NCBI GenBank assembly: GCA_963989385.1
Contig: OZ022509.1
Location: forward strand, 80,424,043-80,488,042
Reading direction: 5' to 3'
DNA from: Ctena decussata
Lineage: Eukaryota > Mollusca > Bivalvia > Lucinida > Lucinidae
Length of the DNA: 64,000 nt
Below, piece by piece: positions 11,769 through 22,854 of this stretch. The notes beneath the pieces are model-generated. The model did not search any database. It was not told the origin of the DNA and saw only the letters and a program-made list of their open reading frames with translations. Numbering within the stretch: the stretch's first letter is position 1; every line of letters starts with the position of its first letter. Both the position numbers and the translations under genes were made by a program.

Positions 11769-12950
11769 AGCAGTGGCCCAAGATTTAGGTATATGGCTAA
11801 ATTAAAACAAGGCCTACAGAGACGAGTGGAAGCCTGGACTTTTTGTAACAATACGAGAAGCGTGGAAAGTTTGAACCTCAGTGTGAATTATGTTTAGAAC
11901 TTGTACTCAACATTTCCCCAATCCTCAACAATAAATAAGTAAGAAAGGCTAAAGGTCACCTGAAAAAAAAAATATGTAGGTAAAAGAGTACACGTTGATG
12001 TTTTTCCGCCATTTTTGGAAAGGGGAACAACAATGTTAGTGACTTCCTATTTGCTTTCCTGGAAGATAAATTCCATTAAAATGGGGTCTGCGCTTAAAGG
12101 AAAGAACTTTTCTGCACGTGGGGGGGGGGGGGGGGGGAGAGGGGGGGGCAAGTTATTCTGTTTAACACTTGACTCTCGTTGAAAAGGGAGGCAAAAAATG
12201 AAAATGGCAGAGTTGTTTCCTTTGAAAGTATACCCATTCACCTTAGGGTAAAACATTGACTCTTATTTGTTAAACGTAACTTCTATCACTCCAACTTCAA
12301 AACGTTCAAGTGTAACGTCACGACATGGCCGAGCCCAAAGCGATAACTGCTCTCTCTTTTGCTAGAGCTGTTGCCTATATGACTTCAAAATGTGATAGAT
12401 AGATTATGCGATGTACGAGCGCTTTCGTTAAGCCGACGTCAACATTAACTTTGCACTGCACGGCGGTCCTGAACGTTGAGTGACAGTAAATAATGAAAAC
12501 CTAAAATATAACTGGCTTGATGCCAATACTTGAATCGGCATTTGGTTTGATGGTTTGTTGTTTGTTTTACTGAGTAATAATATTTGAGTTACGTCGAGCC
12601 GTCTCACAACGCGATAGTAGAAAGGAAAGATAGGGTTGAGACAAAGACGAGGCAGAGAAAATTATAATCCCACAGGACACCCAACCCCTCCGCCCTCCCC
12701 AACTCTCCGCGCCGATCTGTTGCAAGCATTTTAGTCTTGAAGATGTAGTTTGTCCCTATTCGAAAGTCCATCACACCAAACAGTGGCAGTCTGATGAAAG
12801 TCATTACTTAGCCAGTTAGGAACCATTTTAAAATGAAAAACTTGCTACCCCTGGACAATTTTAAAAGGCAAATGGTCCCTTTATTTAAAAGTTGTCTTCT
12901 GCATTACTTAGACAAGACACGTGAATTTTATTTTATTTATCTACGGTTAG
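11769..12950. other. Unassigned region with poly-G tract and dispersed-repeat fragment
   Basis: 12000-12260 matches the low-copy dispersed repeat also seen near 9800, 18000 and 48600 and contains the G tract at 12121-12148. The remainder shows no gene or RNA. Short frames (for example 12047-12256, minus strand) are products of the G tract read as proline codons. Confidence 0.5.
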
Positions 12951-13146
12951 TCTAGAGTCGCAACTCGCTTTGTTTCCTTGAAACCTGTCAATACAGTCCA
13001 AACATATTTGTGATAGAATCTTGTATAGCATTTTTTCCTTGGGAGGGGGATTCATCTAGCGTCAGTCTAGAGTCGCAACTCGCTATGTTTCCTTGAAACT
13101 TGTCAATACAGTCCAAACATATTTGTGATAGAAACTTGTATAATAT
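12951..13146. repeat. Direct duplication of about 80 bp
   Basis: TCTAGAGTCGCAACTCGCTT and the following 60 bp (12951-13031) are repeated at 13066-13146, 115 bp downstream, with only a few substitutions. The intervening 35 bp are unrelated. Confidence 0.8.
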
Positions 13147-14340
13147 TCACGCATCTGAGCCTAAATGTACATCGGAATGAGGTCCTGTTCATACATTCAC
13201 GTTTCGTTCACACATGGACAGTCCCATTAACACGTAGAGGATCCGTTGAAAAATGCAAGCCCCGTTCCTATATGGACATCCCGTTCGCATATGTGGTTCC
13301 CTTTCGCAGGTACAGCCTTGCAGATGTCGTTCACTTGTGCAGGCCCCGTTCACATGTAGCGGTCCAATACACATGTGGAGGTCCGTTCACTTGTGGAAGA
13401 TCCATTTACAGGTGGCGGTCCTGTTCGCAAATGCAGTTCCTGCTCAGATATGGACGACCCGTTCACAAATGAGCCGCAACGTGAGAAAACCAACAATGTC
13501 GTCGTGCGCCCTGCCCAGACTCAGATCAGCCTGGGCATCCGCCCAGACTGGTCAGACTCATTGTTAAGTGCTCAAAGGATAGCTAAGGGTCTAAGCTACC
13601 TCCATGCGGACAGCGAAGACTCTGATCAGACTGGGCGGGTGCCCAGGCTGATCTGAGTCTGCGCTGGGCGCACAACCACATTGTTGGTTTTGTCGTGTCG
13701 CGGCTCAAATGAAGGTTCCTTTCTCACATGCGGATCCCGGTAACACGCGGAGGTCCCGTTTACACTTCATAGGCGCAGAGCCCGTTCAACCATGGATTGT
13801 CCGTTCGCCTGTGGCGATCCCTTGCATACTTGGATAATCAGACTGCATGTCCCGTTTTACGTGCTGGATCTTTGAAAAATACAGGACCCGCGAAGGTCTC
13901 CATCTAGCGTGCAGCACCTTTTCACAGGTGGGTGTCCCGTTCATACGTACATATGTACCTATCTCGTTCACACGTCCCGTCCCGTTTATATGTGGGTATC
14001 TCGTCCACACCTGGAGAAGCCATTCTAACAAGCTGAAATGTTCATACATGGAGGCCCTGTCAGACGTAGAATACATGTTCACACGTGCAGATCAAGTTTA
14101 CATCTTCTTGTTTGGTTCACCTATAACGGTTTCGTTCACTCTTGGTGAATCCTTTCCGACCATGGAGGACCCGGTCACTGGAGGAGATTCAATTAACATT
14201 ACCTGTTTTATTTTTGGTTGTTTTCGTTGTTTTCATTGATGAACCGCCCATTTACATGCCAAGGTCTCGTTCACACATGGAGGACCAGTTCTGGCACGAA
14301 AGGCGTTACATGTGGAGATTCTAGAAATCACCTTTACCCT
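13147..14340. repeat. Degenerate array around TCCCGTTCACACATGGAGG
   Basis: Words such as CCGTTCACATGTGGAG, CGTTCACACATGGA and CCCGTTCATACGTACA recur every 24-35 bp, with strong divergence. The array is split by a MITE at 13471-13706. The short plus-strand frames here are open only by chance and have no family resemblance. Confidence 0.65.
13471..13706. mobile_element. MITE of the GAGCCGCGACACGAG family, copy 2
   Basis: 236 bp with terminal inverted repeats of about 75 bp: GAGCCGCAACGTGAGAAAAC at the left and the complement, ending GTCGTGTCGCGGCTC, at the right. AAAT flanks both sides and may be a 4-bp target duplication. The host sequence, CCGTTCAC on the left and GGTTCCTTTCTCACATG on the right, is the surrounding degenerate array, so the element is younger than the array. 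Confidence 0.88.
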
Positions 14341-14383
14341 ATGCAGAGAGTTTGGTACCCTCAGAATTTGACATGTGTCCTAC

Positions 14384-14555
14384 CGAGCCGTCTAGCGCAG
14401 TCGGCAGCACGTCGGTCTGCAGATCAAGCGGTCGCGAGTTCGATTCAAAGCCCGGCCCCTGAACAGTCGTAAAGATTGGTCATGAAATATTTTCTACGCT
14501 CATTCTCTCCCTTCCGCTGACTTAAGGGCAGTTGTGAGTTTGTTTGTTTTGTTGA
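14384..14555 (+). mobile_element. tRNA-derived SINE (family 1), plus orientation
   Basis: The head GAGCCGTCTAGCGCAGTCGG contains an A-box-like sequence. GCGAGTTCGATTCAAAGCCC contains a B box (GAGTTCGATTC) 45 bp downstream, the spacing of an internal RNA polymerase III promoter. The body runs through CATGAAATATTTTCTACG to AAGGGCAGTTGTGAG. An inverted copy of the whole unit lies at 14760-14935. Confidence 0.8.
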
Positions 14556-14634
14556 GCATTTACGGCCAAGTAAACAGCTAAGGTCATGTCTAGGCGGTCA
14601 GTTAACCTACTCAAACTATTCCATGACACTGTTC

Positions 14635-14705
14635 CATGGTATGGCCCATGTTCCTTCTTTCGAATGTGTTCTCTGCTCTCGAAGAAGCTCTTTAAGATTT
14701 TAATT
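14635..14705 (+). mobile_element. Fragment of the hammerhead-bearing repeat
   Basis: TGGCCCATGTTCCTTCTTTC and TTCTCTGCTCTCGAAGAAGC followed by TTTAAGATTTTAATT match the segment just downstream of the ribozyme in the 44-kb copy. The ribozyme core itself is not recognisable upstream of TGGCCC here. The fragment is sandwiched between two inverted SINEs. Confidence 0.7.
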
Positions 14706-14759
14706 AGATCTCCTAAACGTTTAACCAGTACTTAGTTCACATACTTTCGCCAGTAAATG

Positions 14760-14935
14760 ACAACTGCCCTTCTTGAATCAGCAGAAGGGAATGAATGACC
14801 GTAGAAAATATTTCATGATCAGTCTCCACGAGCGTTATGTGACCTGCCTGGGAATCGATCTCAGGACCCCTTGACCTGCAGTCTGACGCGCTGCCGACTG
14901 TGCTAGCGGGCTGCCGGCAAGGGTAGTTGTCTGTT
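14760..14935 (-). mobile_element. tRNA-derived SINE (family 1), minus orientation
   Basis: The complement reads AGCCCGCTAGCACAGTCGGC (A-box region), then GAGATCGATTCCCAGGC (B-box region), then CATGATCAGTCTCCACGAGC in reverse order and CATGAAATATTTTCTACGGT. It matches the plus-strand copy at 14384 in order and length. With that copy it forms a long inverted repeat around the 14635-14705 fragment. Confidence 0.8.
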
Positions 14936-17059
14936 ACTGGGGGAAATATGTGCACTCAGTATTGGTAACCAGGTTAACCGCTTAGTATGTCTAAGCCTGC
15001 CCAGACACAGTGTGACGGCAGATGAACTGACAGGCTTGTGTTCTCTCATCCAGCCTCGTTGAGGCGGTTCGGATGAGGGGTTCATTAGCAGATCTGACAA
15101 AAATTGTCACCCATTGCCCACTCGCATCTAGAACTCTGCAACTTATTCTCCTAATGTCGTCAATCTATTCTATTCTGAAGCTTTCTTCGAAGTGTTTTAC
15201 ATGCAATTATGTTGCATTTGGACCTATACCTCGGATAGTGGTGCTGGTCTTGTAAGTCTATTGAGCGCTTTACACAAAGCATTGCTTAGCCGTTCGTATG
15301 AGCGTTCTTGTCATAAATTTCGACGTTTCGCTCTTCTTCTATTCCAGATAATAATTTAAACCGAGGCCCCAATCAATCGATCGTACTCAGGCACGTTTTG
15401 GGGCGGCTAGGTCGGATACCGATCCCAGGAACAACGTGCACACTATCTTTGAATTTGACACAGATGACAGACGGACTCGGGCACCCAGACGGTTCTATTA
15501 TGGATTCGTTCCGCGGAGCCGCTGGGAAGGACCCGTTGTTGGAGGCATTGGGGAAAAATGTGTATGCTAGGTCACTATCGCAGTATATTTATATAGGCTC
15601 TACACTGTTAGGAGCTTACTAGAATTGGCAAAATATCCGATTTGCCCCGCATGCTACGAAATTTTGCAAAACAATGAGAAAAATTGAAGGCTCCGGAGGT
15701 GATGAAAACTAATGAAACCATTCCATTGATAATTTCGTTTTCCTTTTTTTTTTTTGGGGGGGGGGGGGGGGGGGAGGGGGGGGAGCGGGGGGGGGGGGGG
15801 GAGGAGGAGAGAGAAGGAAAAAAAAAGAGCTGTAACGCGTTAAGATGTTTAAAAATATTTGCTTTCAGCAGGAGCCCATATACAGGTCCGACTCTCATAC
15901 CATTGCACCAGGGTACTATATGTAGTTGTATGATTTTTTTTAAAAAATATTTCTTTGTTTACGACAATGACAGCGGGAGGTAATTAGTTGTTTGGTCATA
16001 GTTTTTCACGGTCCTTTGAGATAGTATTTCAGTCTATATCGAGCCGTTCCCAGAGAGTAGGCGAGAAAGGAGAAAGGACAGATGAGAAAAAAAAACGTCC
16101 AAACAACCCTTCCCGTATCTACTGCAAGATAGCAAGCACTGCCGGTCCTTGCCCCAAAATAATCCAAATAAGTAGGACGCACCAGTACTGAAAGCTACCC
16201 ATCACCATCGCCCGACCCGACTGCCCAGTCAACCCACTAGAGGTAGAAAACACTCCAAGGCTTTCTCGCCCTCGGAGGACTTTTCCACTCGAATTTTCAT
16301 CCTACTCATGCTTGTTCCACTGGCTTGTTCAGCCATTTTCAACCCAAATGTCAATCACACAAATGAATAACAACAACTCATTTTAGTAAAGATGTACAAC
16401 TATGCGCAACGGTGAAATACACGTGATTGGACACGGTTAAATAAATAACAAAGCGTGGCGGATCTAGCTCGTTTTCCTTTTTTGCTTTATTTGAAAAGAA
16501 GGGATTATGATTTATTATTTGATTACTATTCAAGAAAGAAACTGGAAAACTTTGTTCACGAACTTAGAGACCTTATATATGCCACCAAAGGTTTCTGAAG
16601 TCGGGAATTTCGTTTTCGCAAACTTGTCAGACAATCCGCCATCGTTAGTTTTTGGCATAGCGTTTAGTCTTTAGTCTTAGTCGCCTTAGTTGTACTAGTC
16701 CACTAGTACACCAAGTGCCACTCAACACTCATGTTGTTGAAAACACCTCTCCACATACAAATGTGCTCACATAATTTATTTTGTTACAGTAAAATATGTT
16801 CTTGTTTTTGAGTCCTCTTCCCCCATTTCTCTGAAACAGACAAAAAATCTAGATTCTTCTTTTAAGATGGGTCAAGAGCTTTGGTATTTCTTTTTCAAGG
16901 GGAAACACCATCTTATAGCTGGTATGGAACATTTTAGAGGGAGACAACTCCAATCTTATGGCCAAATAGGTACAGTTCATTCTTAACAACAATGCTCATG
17001 TATATAACATTTATGTGTTCTTCTTTCTCATATTATCATTCTTATTTATTTGAACTAAT
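14936..17059. other. Unassigned region with large G-rich tract
   Basis: Over 2 kb without a supportable gene. 15756-15801 is an almost unbroken G tract after a T run (15744-15755). 15060-15085 contains GCGGTTCGGATGAGGGGTTC, related to the palindromes at 17.5 kb. Short frames (for example 15684-15983) cross the G tract and have no family resemblance. Confidence 0.5.
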
Positions 17060-17295
17060 GAGCCGTGACGCTAGAAAACCAACAAAGTGGTTATGCGCCC
17101 AGCGCAGACTCAGATCAGCCTGGGCATCCGCCCAGTCTTATCAGAGTCTTCGCTGTCCGCATGAAGATAGCTTAGACCTTTAGCTACCCTTTAAGTGCAA
17201 AGCCAAAACTCTGATCAGACTGGGCGGATGCCAAGGCTGATCTGAGTCTGTGCTGGGCGCATGACCACTTTGTTGGTTTTCTCGTGTCGCAGGTC
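17060..17295. mobile_element. MITE of the GAGCCGCGACACGAG family, copy 3
   Basis: 236 bp, the same length as copy 2, starting GAGCCGTGACGCTAGAAAAC and ending GTTTTCTCGTGTCGCAGGTC. Inverted arms of about 75 bp are well preserved. Flanks are TAAT at the left and AAAT at the right. Confidence 0.87.
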
Positions 17296-17523
17296 AAATA
17301 TTAAAGGGCTGTGGATACGGTTGGGTTTTAGATAATTTTTATTTGTTTATAAAATATGCCACAGCGAGTTTCATCACATAAAATATACTGTAAACATTAT
17401 TTGACCAACAAATACTCAGACCAGCCAGCACGTTCACCAGTTGATGTTCACACACACAGAGCTCTAGATAAGAGGGAGTACTTGGTGATAATCACGGATA
17501 ATTTTCGTTAATTCCCATAAAAA

Positions 17524-17623
17524 CATATGTTGTGACCCCTCATCTGAACCGTCTCAACGAGACGGTTCAGATGAGGGGTCACAACATCAAGGAGACGGTT
17601 CAGATGAGGGGTCACAACATATG
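17524..17623. repeat. Palindrome with a duplicated right arm
   Basis: ATGTTGTGACCCCTCATCTG continuing to GAACCGTCTC (17527-17556) pairs with GAGACGGTTCAGATGAGGGG continuing to TCACAACAT (17559-17587) without a mismatch. The right arm recurs at 17592-17623, and this distal copy pairs further outwards (ACATATGTTG with CAACATATG). It is non-coding and could be a remnant of a foldback element. Confidence 0.9.
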
Positions 17624-17725
17624 GTTTCAATGAGAAATAAAAAAAAATATCATCAGATACTCCCTCAGACAGTGACATTGTTTCCTTTATATGTCAGTTG
17701 TTTGGAGCTAAAATAAATAACTGGC

Positions 17726-17790
17726 CAAACAGTGAAAATCCTGATAAGACGGCTCATTATGAGCCGTCTCATTTGGATTTTCACTGTTTG
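17726..17790. repeat. 65-bp palindrome
   Basis: CAAACAGTGAAAATCCTGAT pairs with CATTTGGATTTTCACTGTTTG, and AGACGGCTCAT pairs with ATGAGCCGTCT across the centre; only a few bases near the middle of each arm mismatch. It lies about 100 bp from the palindrome at 17524 and shares the AGACGG word with it. Confidence 0.88.
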
Positions 17791-19454
17791 CAATGGTATG
17801 TCCGAATTTACCCCCATGTCCATAGTTACCCTACTTGAGAATGTTTCGTGAAACTATAGCATTGACAAAAATAAAACTATGAAATGCTAATAGCTTTTAT
17901 TCATTTATAACCTGGTCTGGGTGTCTGTTGTTACCGATATCAGTAGAGATTTCTCAGTTGAGGAGAATTGATGTATTTCAAGGGCAGCAACTCTGCCATT
18001 TTCATTTTTGTTTCCCTTCTAAATCATGGTTTGCTCTTAAAGGAAAGAATTCGTTTCTTTAGGAGCAAATTCATTCCTTTAAAGGTAGATCCCTGTTTGG
18101 AAGGGTTTAGTTACCAAGGGAAGCAAACAGGAAGTCGCTTCAGAAGTCTTTCTATTTAAATGGTGAAAAAAAAAAAAACAGCGGTGCACTGCATATTAAA
18201 TGCTTGGGTATAAAGTTTCCATACATAATTATGTTTGTTTTTTTGGTTCGGGGGTGGGGGGGGGGGGGGGGGGGGGGGGAGGAAAAACCGTCTTATACAC
18301 GAATAAATACGGTGTCCTATAATTTATACAGTCTGACTTTGCTCTATTGCAATGCAGCAAAAGATGTGCCTAAATACAGTAATGATGCGTAATGCAGCGT
18401 AATGATGCGTAAAGATGCGTAATGTATTGTTTTTCATACATTTTTAGTAATAATATGGAACAAACATTTATGTTTCTCTGCGTCCTGAGCTTGTCAATAA
18501 TCCTCAGAGATACTGTTTTGTGATTGAAACATGGCTGCATTGTTTAGAAACAAGTCGTCAGTGCGGGGGAGGGGGACGGGGGGATCATTTTCCGATATTG
18601 GTCTGAAATTTTATTATTACCACCCCTGGTCAAAACCTATAGGTCAAGGTCATGGACTTAGAATTTTCAAGTTACAGTTTTACATTAAAAATTTTAAGAT
18701 CTCAGTTTCTGTACCCTATAATCGTCTATAATTATATTTGGTACGATAATAGATATTTGCCCAAAATTTTAGTCAGCACCATCCCCACTCCTGTTCATGA
18801 CTTATAGGTCAAAGACATGGGCTAGAAACCTCATGTTAAAGTTTCAAAGGTCATTTTCAGGGGGTAAACAGGGTAACCGAACCGAGCCACCGGATTATAC
18901 CGGACGGAGCTTACGGAATTTTTCAATTGTTGCGGTACCGGCTTTTACCGCCATCACCGAGCCGAACCATACTGCGAATTTTAATACAATTTCTTTTTTC
19001 ATTATTTCATTAAATTAATTACTCACGTGTCTTTGTTATACCTCCTTAGTTATGGATAGTTCGATAATTAAATAATGAAACAAAATCTTTGAAAATGACA
19101 TGCTGCAGGGATGTATATGTATTCTGGAACCGGCTCCTACTGAAACTTATTATAATCCTATATTTTTCTGATTTAGTTAAATATTGTTTATAGTTTAATT
19201 TATCAATTCAAGGTATTATTTCATTTATTATATCTGGCTTATTTCTTGGCGATGGGGGTTGGGGTGTGATTTTTTTACAAGTCAGTGATTTTTGGGTGAT
19301 TAATAAATGATCACGACGTCATCAGCCTGATCCAACAATATAAATGCTGACCAGATTTTGTGTGACTGTTAAATTTCTTTACGTATCGGTACACAATCAA
19401 CTGAGGGAGGGGTATGAGTGGGTGGATGGTGGTGGTGGTAGTAGTATAAAGGAC
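17791..19454. other. Unassigned region with poly-G tract
   Basis: 17975-18130 is another copy of the low-copy dispersed repeat (AAGGAAAGAATTCG, TACCAAGGGAAGCAAACAGG). 18249-18280 is a G tract. 18380-18420 has three copies of AATGATGCGTAA-like words. The rest shows no gene. Confidence 0.5.
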
Positions 19455-20366
19455 GAGTCATTTATTATCAGGGGCGGGGGGGGACATTTTCATATCATTC
19501 ACCAAATTTTTTCCGCCCATTCCACCCCCAGTATCACCAGAATTTTTTCCGACCCCCCACCCCCTTTTGGTTACACAAAAGTTTATGACCCCCCCCCCCC
19601 ACACACACACACCATATTACCTATTTTATTTCAGACTGATCTCAATCAAAACCTGTATGAAACACAAAGAACATTTTCTTATTCTGACATGTTAATTAAT
19701 GATGCAGATTAATGGTCTGTTTGAATTTTGTCTGCAATTCTTGCACTTTTCTTCTTTATGACCTATATGACTTTATGACCATTTTTTGAATTCTCTTTTG
19801 TCGAATGCTCGATAAAACTGTTAATAATACGAATGGGGAGGGCGGGGGTCTGGGTACACAGTAGCTTTGCTAATGACAACTTGACATGGCACCTGGAGAG
19901 CTGATATCACAAACGCAGGCATTGAATTTAATTGAGAATAAAATCATCTCGATATGATTTTATAGAAAATTGTATGCTGCTCCACTAGCAAGGTAATGAA
20001 AAGATCTGTTTTTGGATAGAAGCTGCCTAAGTTTCCTGTGTTATTTCCATAAAAGTCCTTTAATTTTTTGAAATCGAAAAAAAAAAAAAAAAAAACAGAG
20101 TCTGAAATTTTACGGGTAATGTGGGGTCTGGGAGCGAAGCCCCCTTCCACCCCCAGAAGCTGCGACATTTTTTTTAAACTGAAGACTGGTGGAAGAATTC
20201 TGACCCCCCCCCCCCCCCCCCCCCCCCGATATGCCTAATAAAATGAATGACCCCCTGCTCCAAGACTTATTGATTTCGACCCCCAGTATATCACAAAAAA
20301 CATCAGACCCCCACCCCCCCTCCCCACTAAATGTACCCCCCCCCCCCACCTGATAATAAATGATTC
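19455..20366. mobile_element. Candidate terminal-inverted-repeat element with poly-G ends
   Basis: GAGTCATTTATTATCAGGGG followed by CGGGGGGGGACATTT at the left (19455-19494) is repeated in inverted orientation at 20320-20366 (AAATGTACCCCCC, then CCTGATAATAAATGATTC). The inner parts carry several ACCCCC-rich direct and inverted repeats (19522-19600, 20199-20300). No transposase is encoded, and no target duplication was identified. The 912-bp element is non-autonomous if real. Confidence 0.6.
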
Positions 20367-21404
20367 TTCCCTAAAACAATCTCATACAACGAGGTGGAAG
20401 GGGATGTGGAGATTGAAATCATTCGGTGACACGGACAACTGATGGGGCCAACTAAAATTGTCTTTTAAAAGCCCTATACAATATACAAATTTCTTGTCAT
20501 ATGTAAACGACAAATGTTAAAAAAAACTACTTATTTAAAGACGTTGTCGAACATATTCAAAATTTCACGGGACTGATGCATTAACCTTATCTGGTGCCTT
20601 ATCATTACGTTATATGAAAATAGCCACTGCCTATAGGCGAGCACATACCTCTCTATGGCTGCTACCATGTTAACTCTAAGTCTTCGGACAAAACTGCATA
20701 GTCGAAGTGTAGACCCTGATCTGACTACTCATTATACGATTTTGGCTTCAATTTCACAACGCGTTTTTGTCGTTTGAATGTTCTAACTCCACAGCTAAGA
20801 ACTGCATCTGACAAACTGATAAGAAACTGTCAGAGGACTGCTCCCCCACCTAGCAATCTTTCCCCTCGGAAAACAGGCTCGATATTTCTTTCAGTTTTTT
20901 TTTTTCTACGGCGCTTTTCCTTGAAATATTCATCCAAAGTTTAGCCTCCTTGCGTTTTGTGTACTGACCATGTTGTGATCTACTCGCAGAAGCGGTTAAC
21001 GTTGACGCCATCTTTTTCTGTCAGACGGAACGTTTGACGGCATTACGTAATTTAACGACAGAAAGACTGTACGACCTCTATTTCTTATCATTTTGTTAAT
21101 TTCTATTCAAACCAGTCTAATTTGGAGAATGACTGCCGTTTTGGTGTCGTTATGAAAGAAATTCCGTTGAAAGTAATGTACCTTAAAGGTAAAATAATGC
21201 CTTACCATTCCTCTACCATAGAGCTCCTGCTCTTTCAAAGTTCCTACAGAGCATTAGATCGAGTGCTCGCTATAACTGGCATAGTTTCTGTCTGCTACTG
21301 ACAGCATTGCGAACGTGTAAATGAAACAAAAAAAAATGTTTTTTTTTTTTTTTTTTTTTTTTTCTTCAGAAAACCAACTTAGAATACTGATCATCATTTA
21401 TTAT
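20367..21404. other. Unassigned region
   Basis: Contains runs of T at 20898-20908 and 21342-21363 and no supportable gene, RNA or repeat. Confidence 0.45.
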
Positions 21405-22850
21405 TATGTGTTTTCAATACATCATGCGATATCACTAGATCAATTTTGTGATATCAAAGAGTGGATATGATTTTGGGATACCACTAATTCATTTTTGTGA
21501 TATCACTCATTCGATTTAGTAATATCACTAAGTAGATTTTGAGTGAGTGAGTGAGTGAACTCGGGTTTAACGTCCCACCAACAACGAGGTCATATGGAGA
21601 CGGGACCTCGGTTTAAAGTCTCATCCGAAAGACCGGAGAAGCGGGGGTTCGAACTTGCGATCCCTGGATTGGTAGTCCGGAGTGTTATCCACTACACTAC
21701 AGCCGCTCCTAAGTAGATTTTGAGATATAACTAATTCACATTTTGTGAAACCACTAATTTATTCTATTTTCTGATATCACTTATTCGAATTAATGATATC
21801 ACTTGATCGCACCTATTATGTGATATCAAAAAATCGTTACTATCATGTTTTAAAGAGACTAACCGTTGTGCTGTTTGCAAACTTCGCATATTTTGTGATT
21901 TAACAAAATCCATTTTGCGATATCACTAATTCACGTTTATTTTGTGATTATCACTAATTCGATTTTGTGATGTCACTATTTCGATAATAAGATATCACAA
22001 CATCGACAAGATATTGCGATATCAAAACAAAAATCGAATTAGTCATTATTCAACATCGCATTAATTGACGTTGCTAAAGAGATTTTGTGATACCACAAAG
22101 TTGAATGAGTGATATCACAAAATATCTGAGATTTTGTGACCTCATTTATTCTATTTTGTGATATCACTGATTCGATTTCGTGATATCACTAAATGAACAC
22201 GTATTTTATAATATCACTTATCCAATTTTGTGATATAAACTATTTAATTCGTGATATGCAAATCAGGGAATTTATAGTAAAACGGCTGCCCATATCAAAA
22301 TCTCTATTTCACTAAATCGATTTTGTGGTATCACAAATTCCATTTTGTGATAACTAAATAAGTCCTATTTAGTGATATCACTAAATTGGATTTTGTGATA
22401 TCATAAAATCGATTTTGTTACATAATTGAATCGATTTATTGATATCACATTAAATAAGTGTTATCACAAAATAAAAGAGATGCCACGATTTTGTGATATC
22501 ACTTATAAAAATAGAATCAGTGATATCGTAAAATCGAAGTAGCGATATAATGACTTTTGCGATTGACTGATATCACAAAATTGAATAAGTGTTATCACAA
22601 TAACGAATAAGTGACGTTTTGTGACATTACCACATCATAGCTTGTGATATCACTAAATCGAAAAATTGATGACGCAAACTCTTTTAGTGATCTCACAAAA
22701 TCACTAAATCCATTTTTTGATATCACAAATCTGTTGAGTGATATAGCTAAATCGACATCGTTATATCACAAATTTCATTTTGTGGTAACAGCAAATTTTT
22801 CCGATTTAGTGATATCACGAAGCCGATTTTATGATATCATAAAATCGAAT
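21405..22850. repeat. Dispersed-tandem array built on GTGATATCAC
   Basis: About twenty GATATCA words, many inside the 10-bp palindrome GTGATATCAC, alternate with TTCGATTTTGTGA or ATCGATTTTGTGA spacers at 15-60 bp intervals. Because the core is palindromic the array looks alike on both strands. Spacing is irregular, so it is not a simple satellite. A SINE interrupts it at 21544-21708, and a LINE fragment abuts it on the right. The 79-codon frame near 22644 is a shadow of the repeats. Confidence 0.85.
21544..21708 (-). mobile_element. tRNA-derived SINE (family 2) with exact 16-bp target duplication
   Basis: Read on the minus strand it starts GGAGCGGCTGTAGTGTAGTG (A-box region) and continues to GCAAGTTCGAACCCCCGCTT (B box), with a tRNA-like anticodon arm between. 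It ends in a (TCAC)n tail, seen here as TGAGTGAGTGAGTGAG. CTAAGTAGATTTTGAG flanks it on both sides (21528-21543 and 21709-21724) without mismatch. Plain reading: a complete 165-bp SINE inserted in the GATATCAC array. A plus-strand relative is at 48361. Confidence 0.92.
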
Positions 22851-22854
22851 AATG

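Noticed and set aside
15684..15983. 99-codon frame with glycine tract
   Set aside because: Produced by the poly-G tract; no family resemblance.
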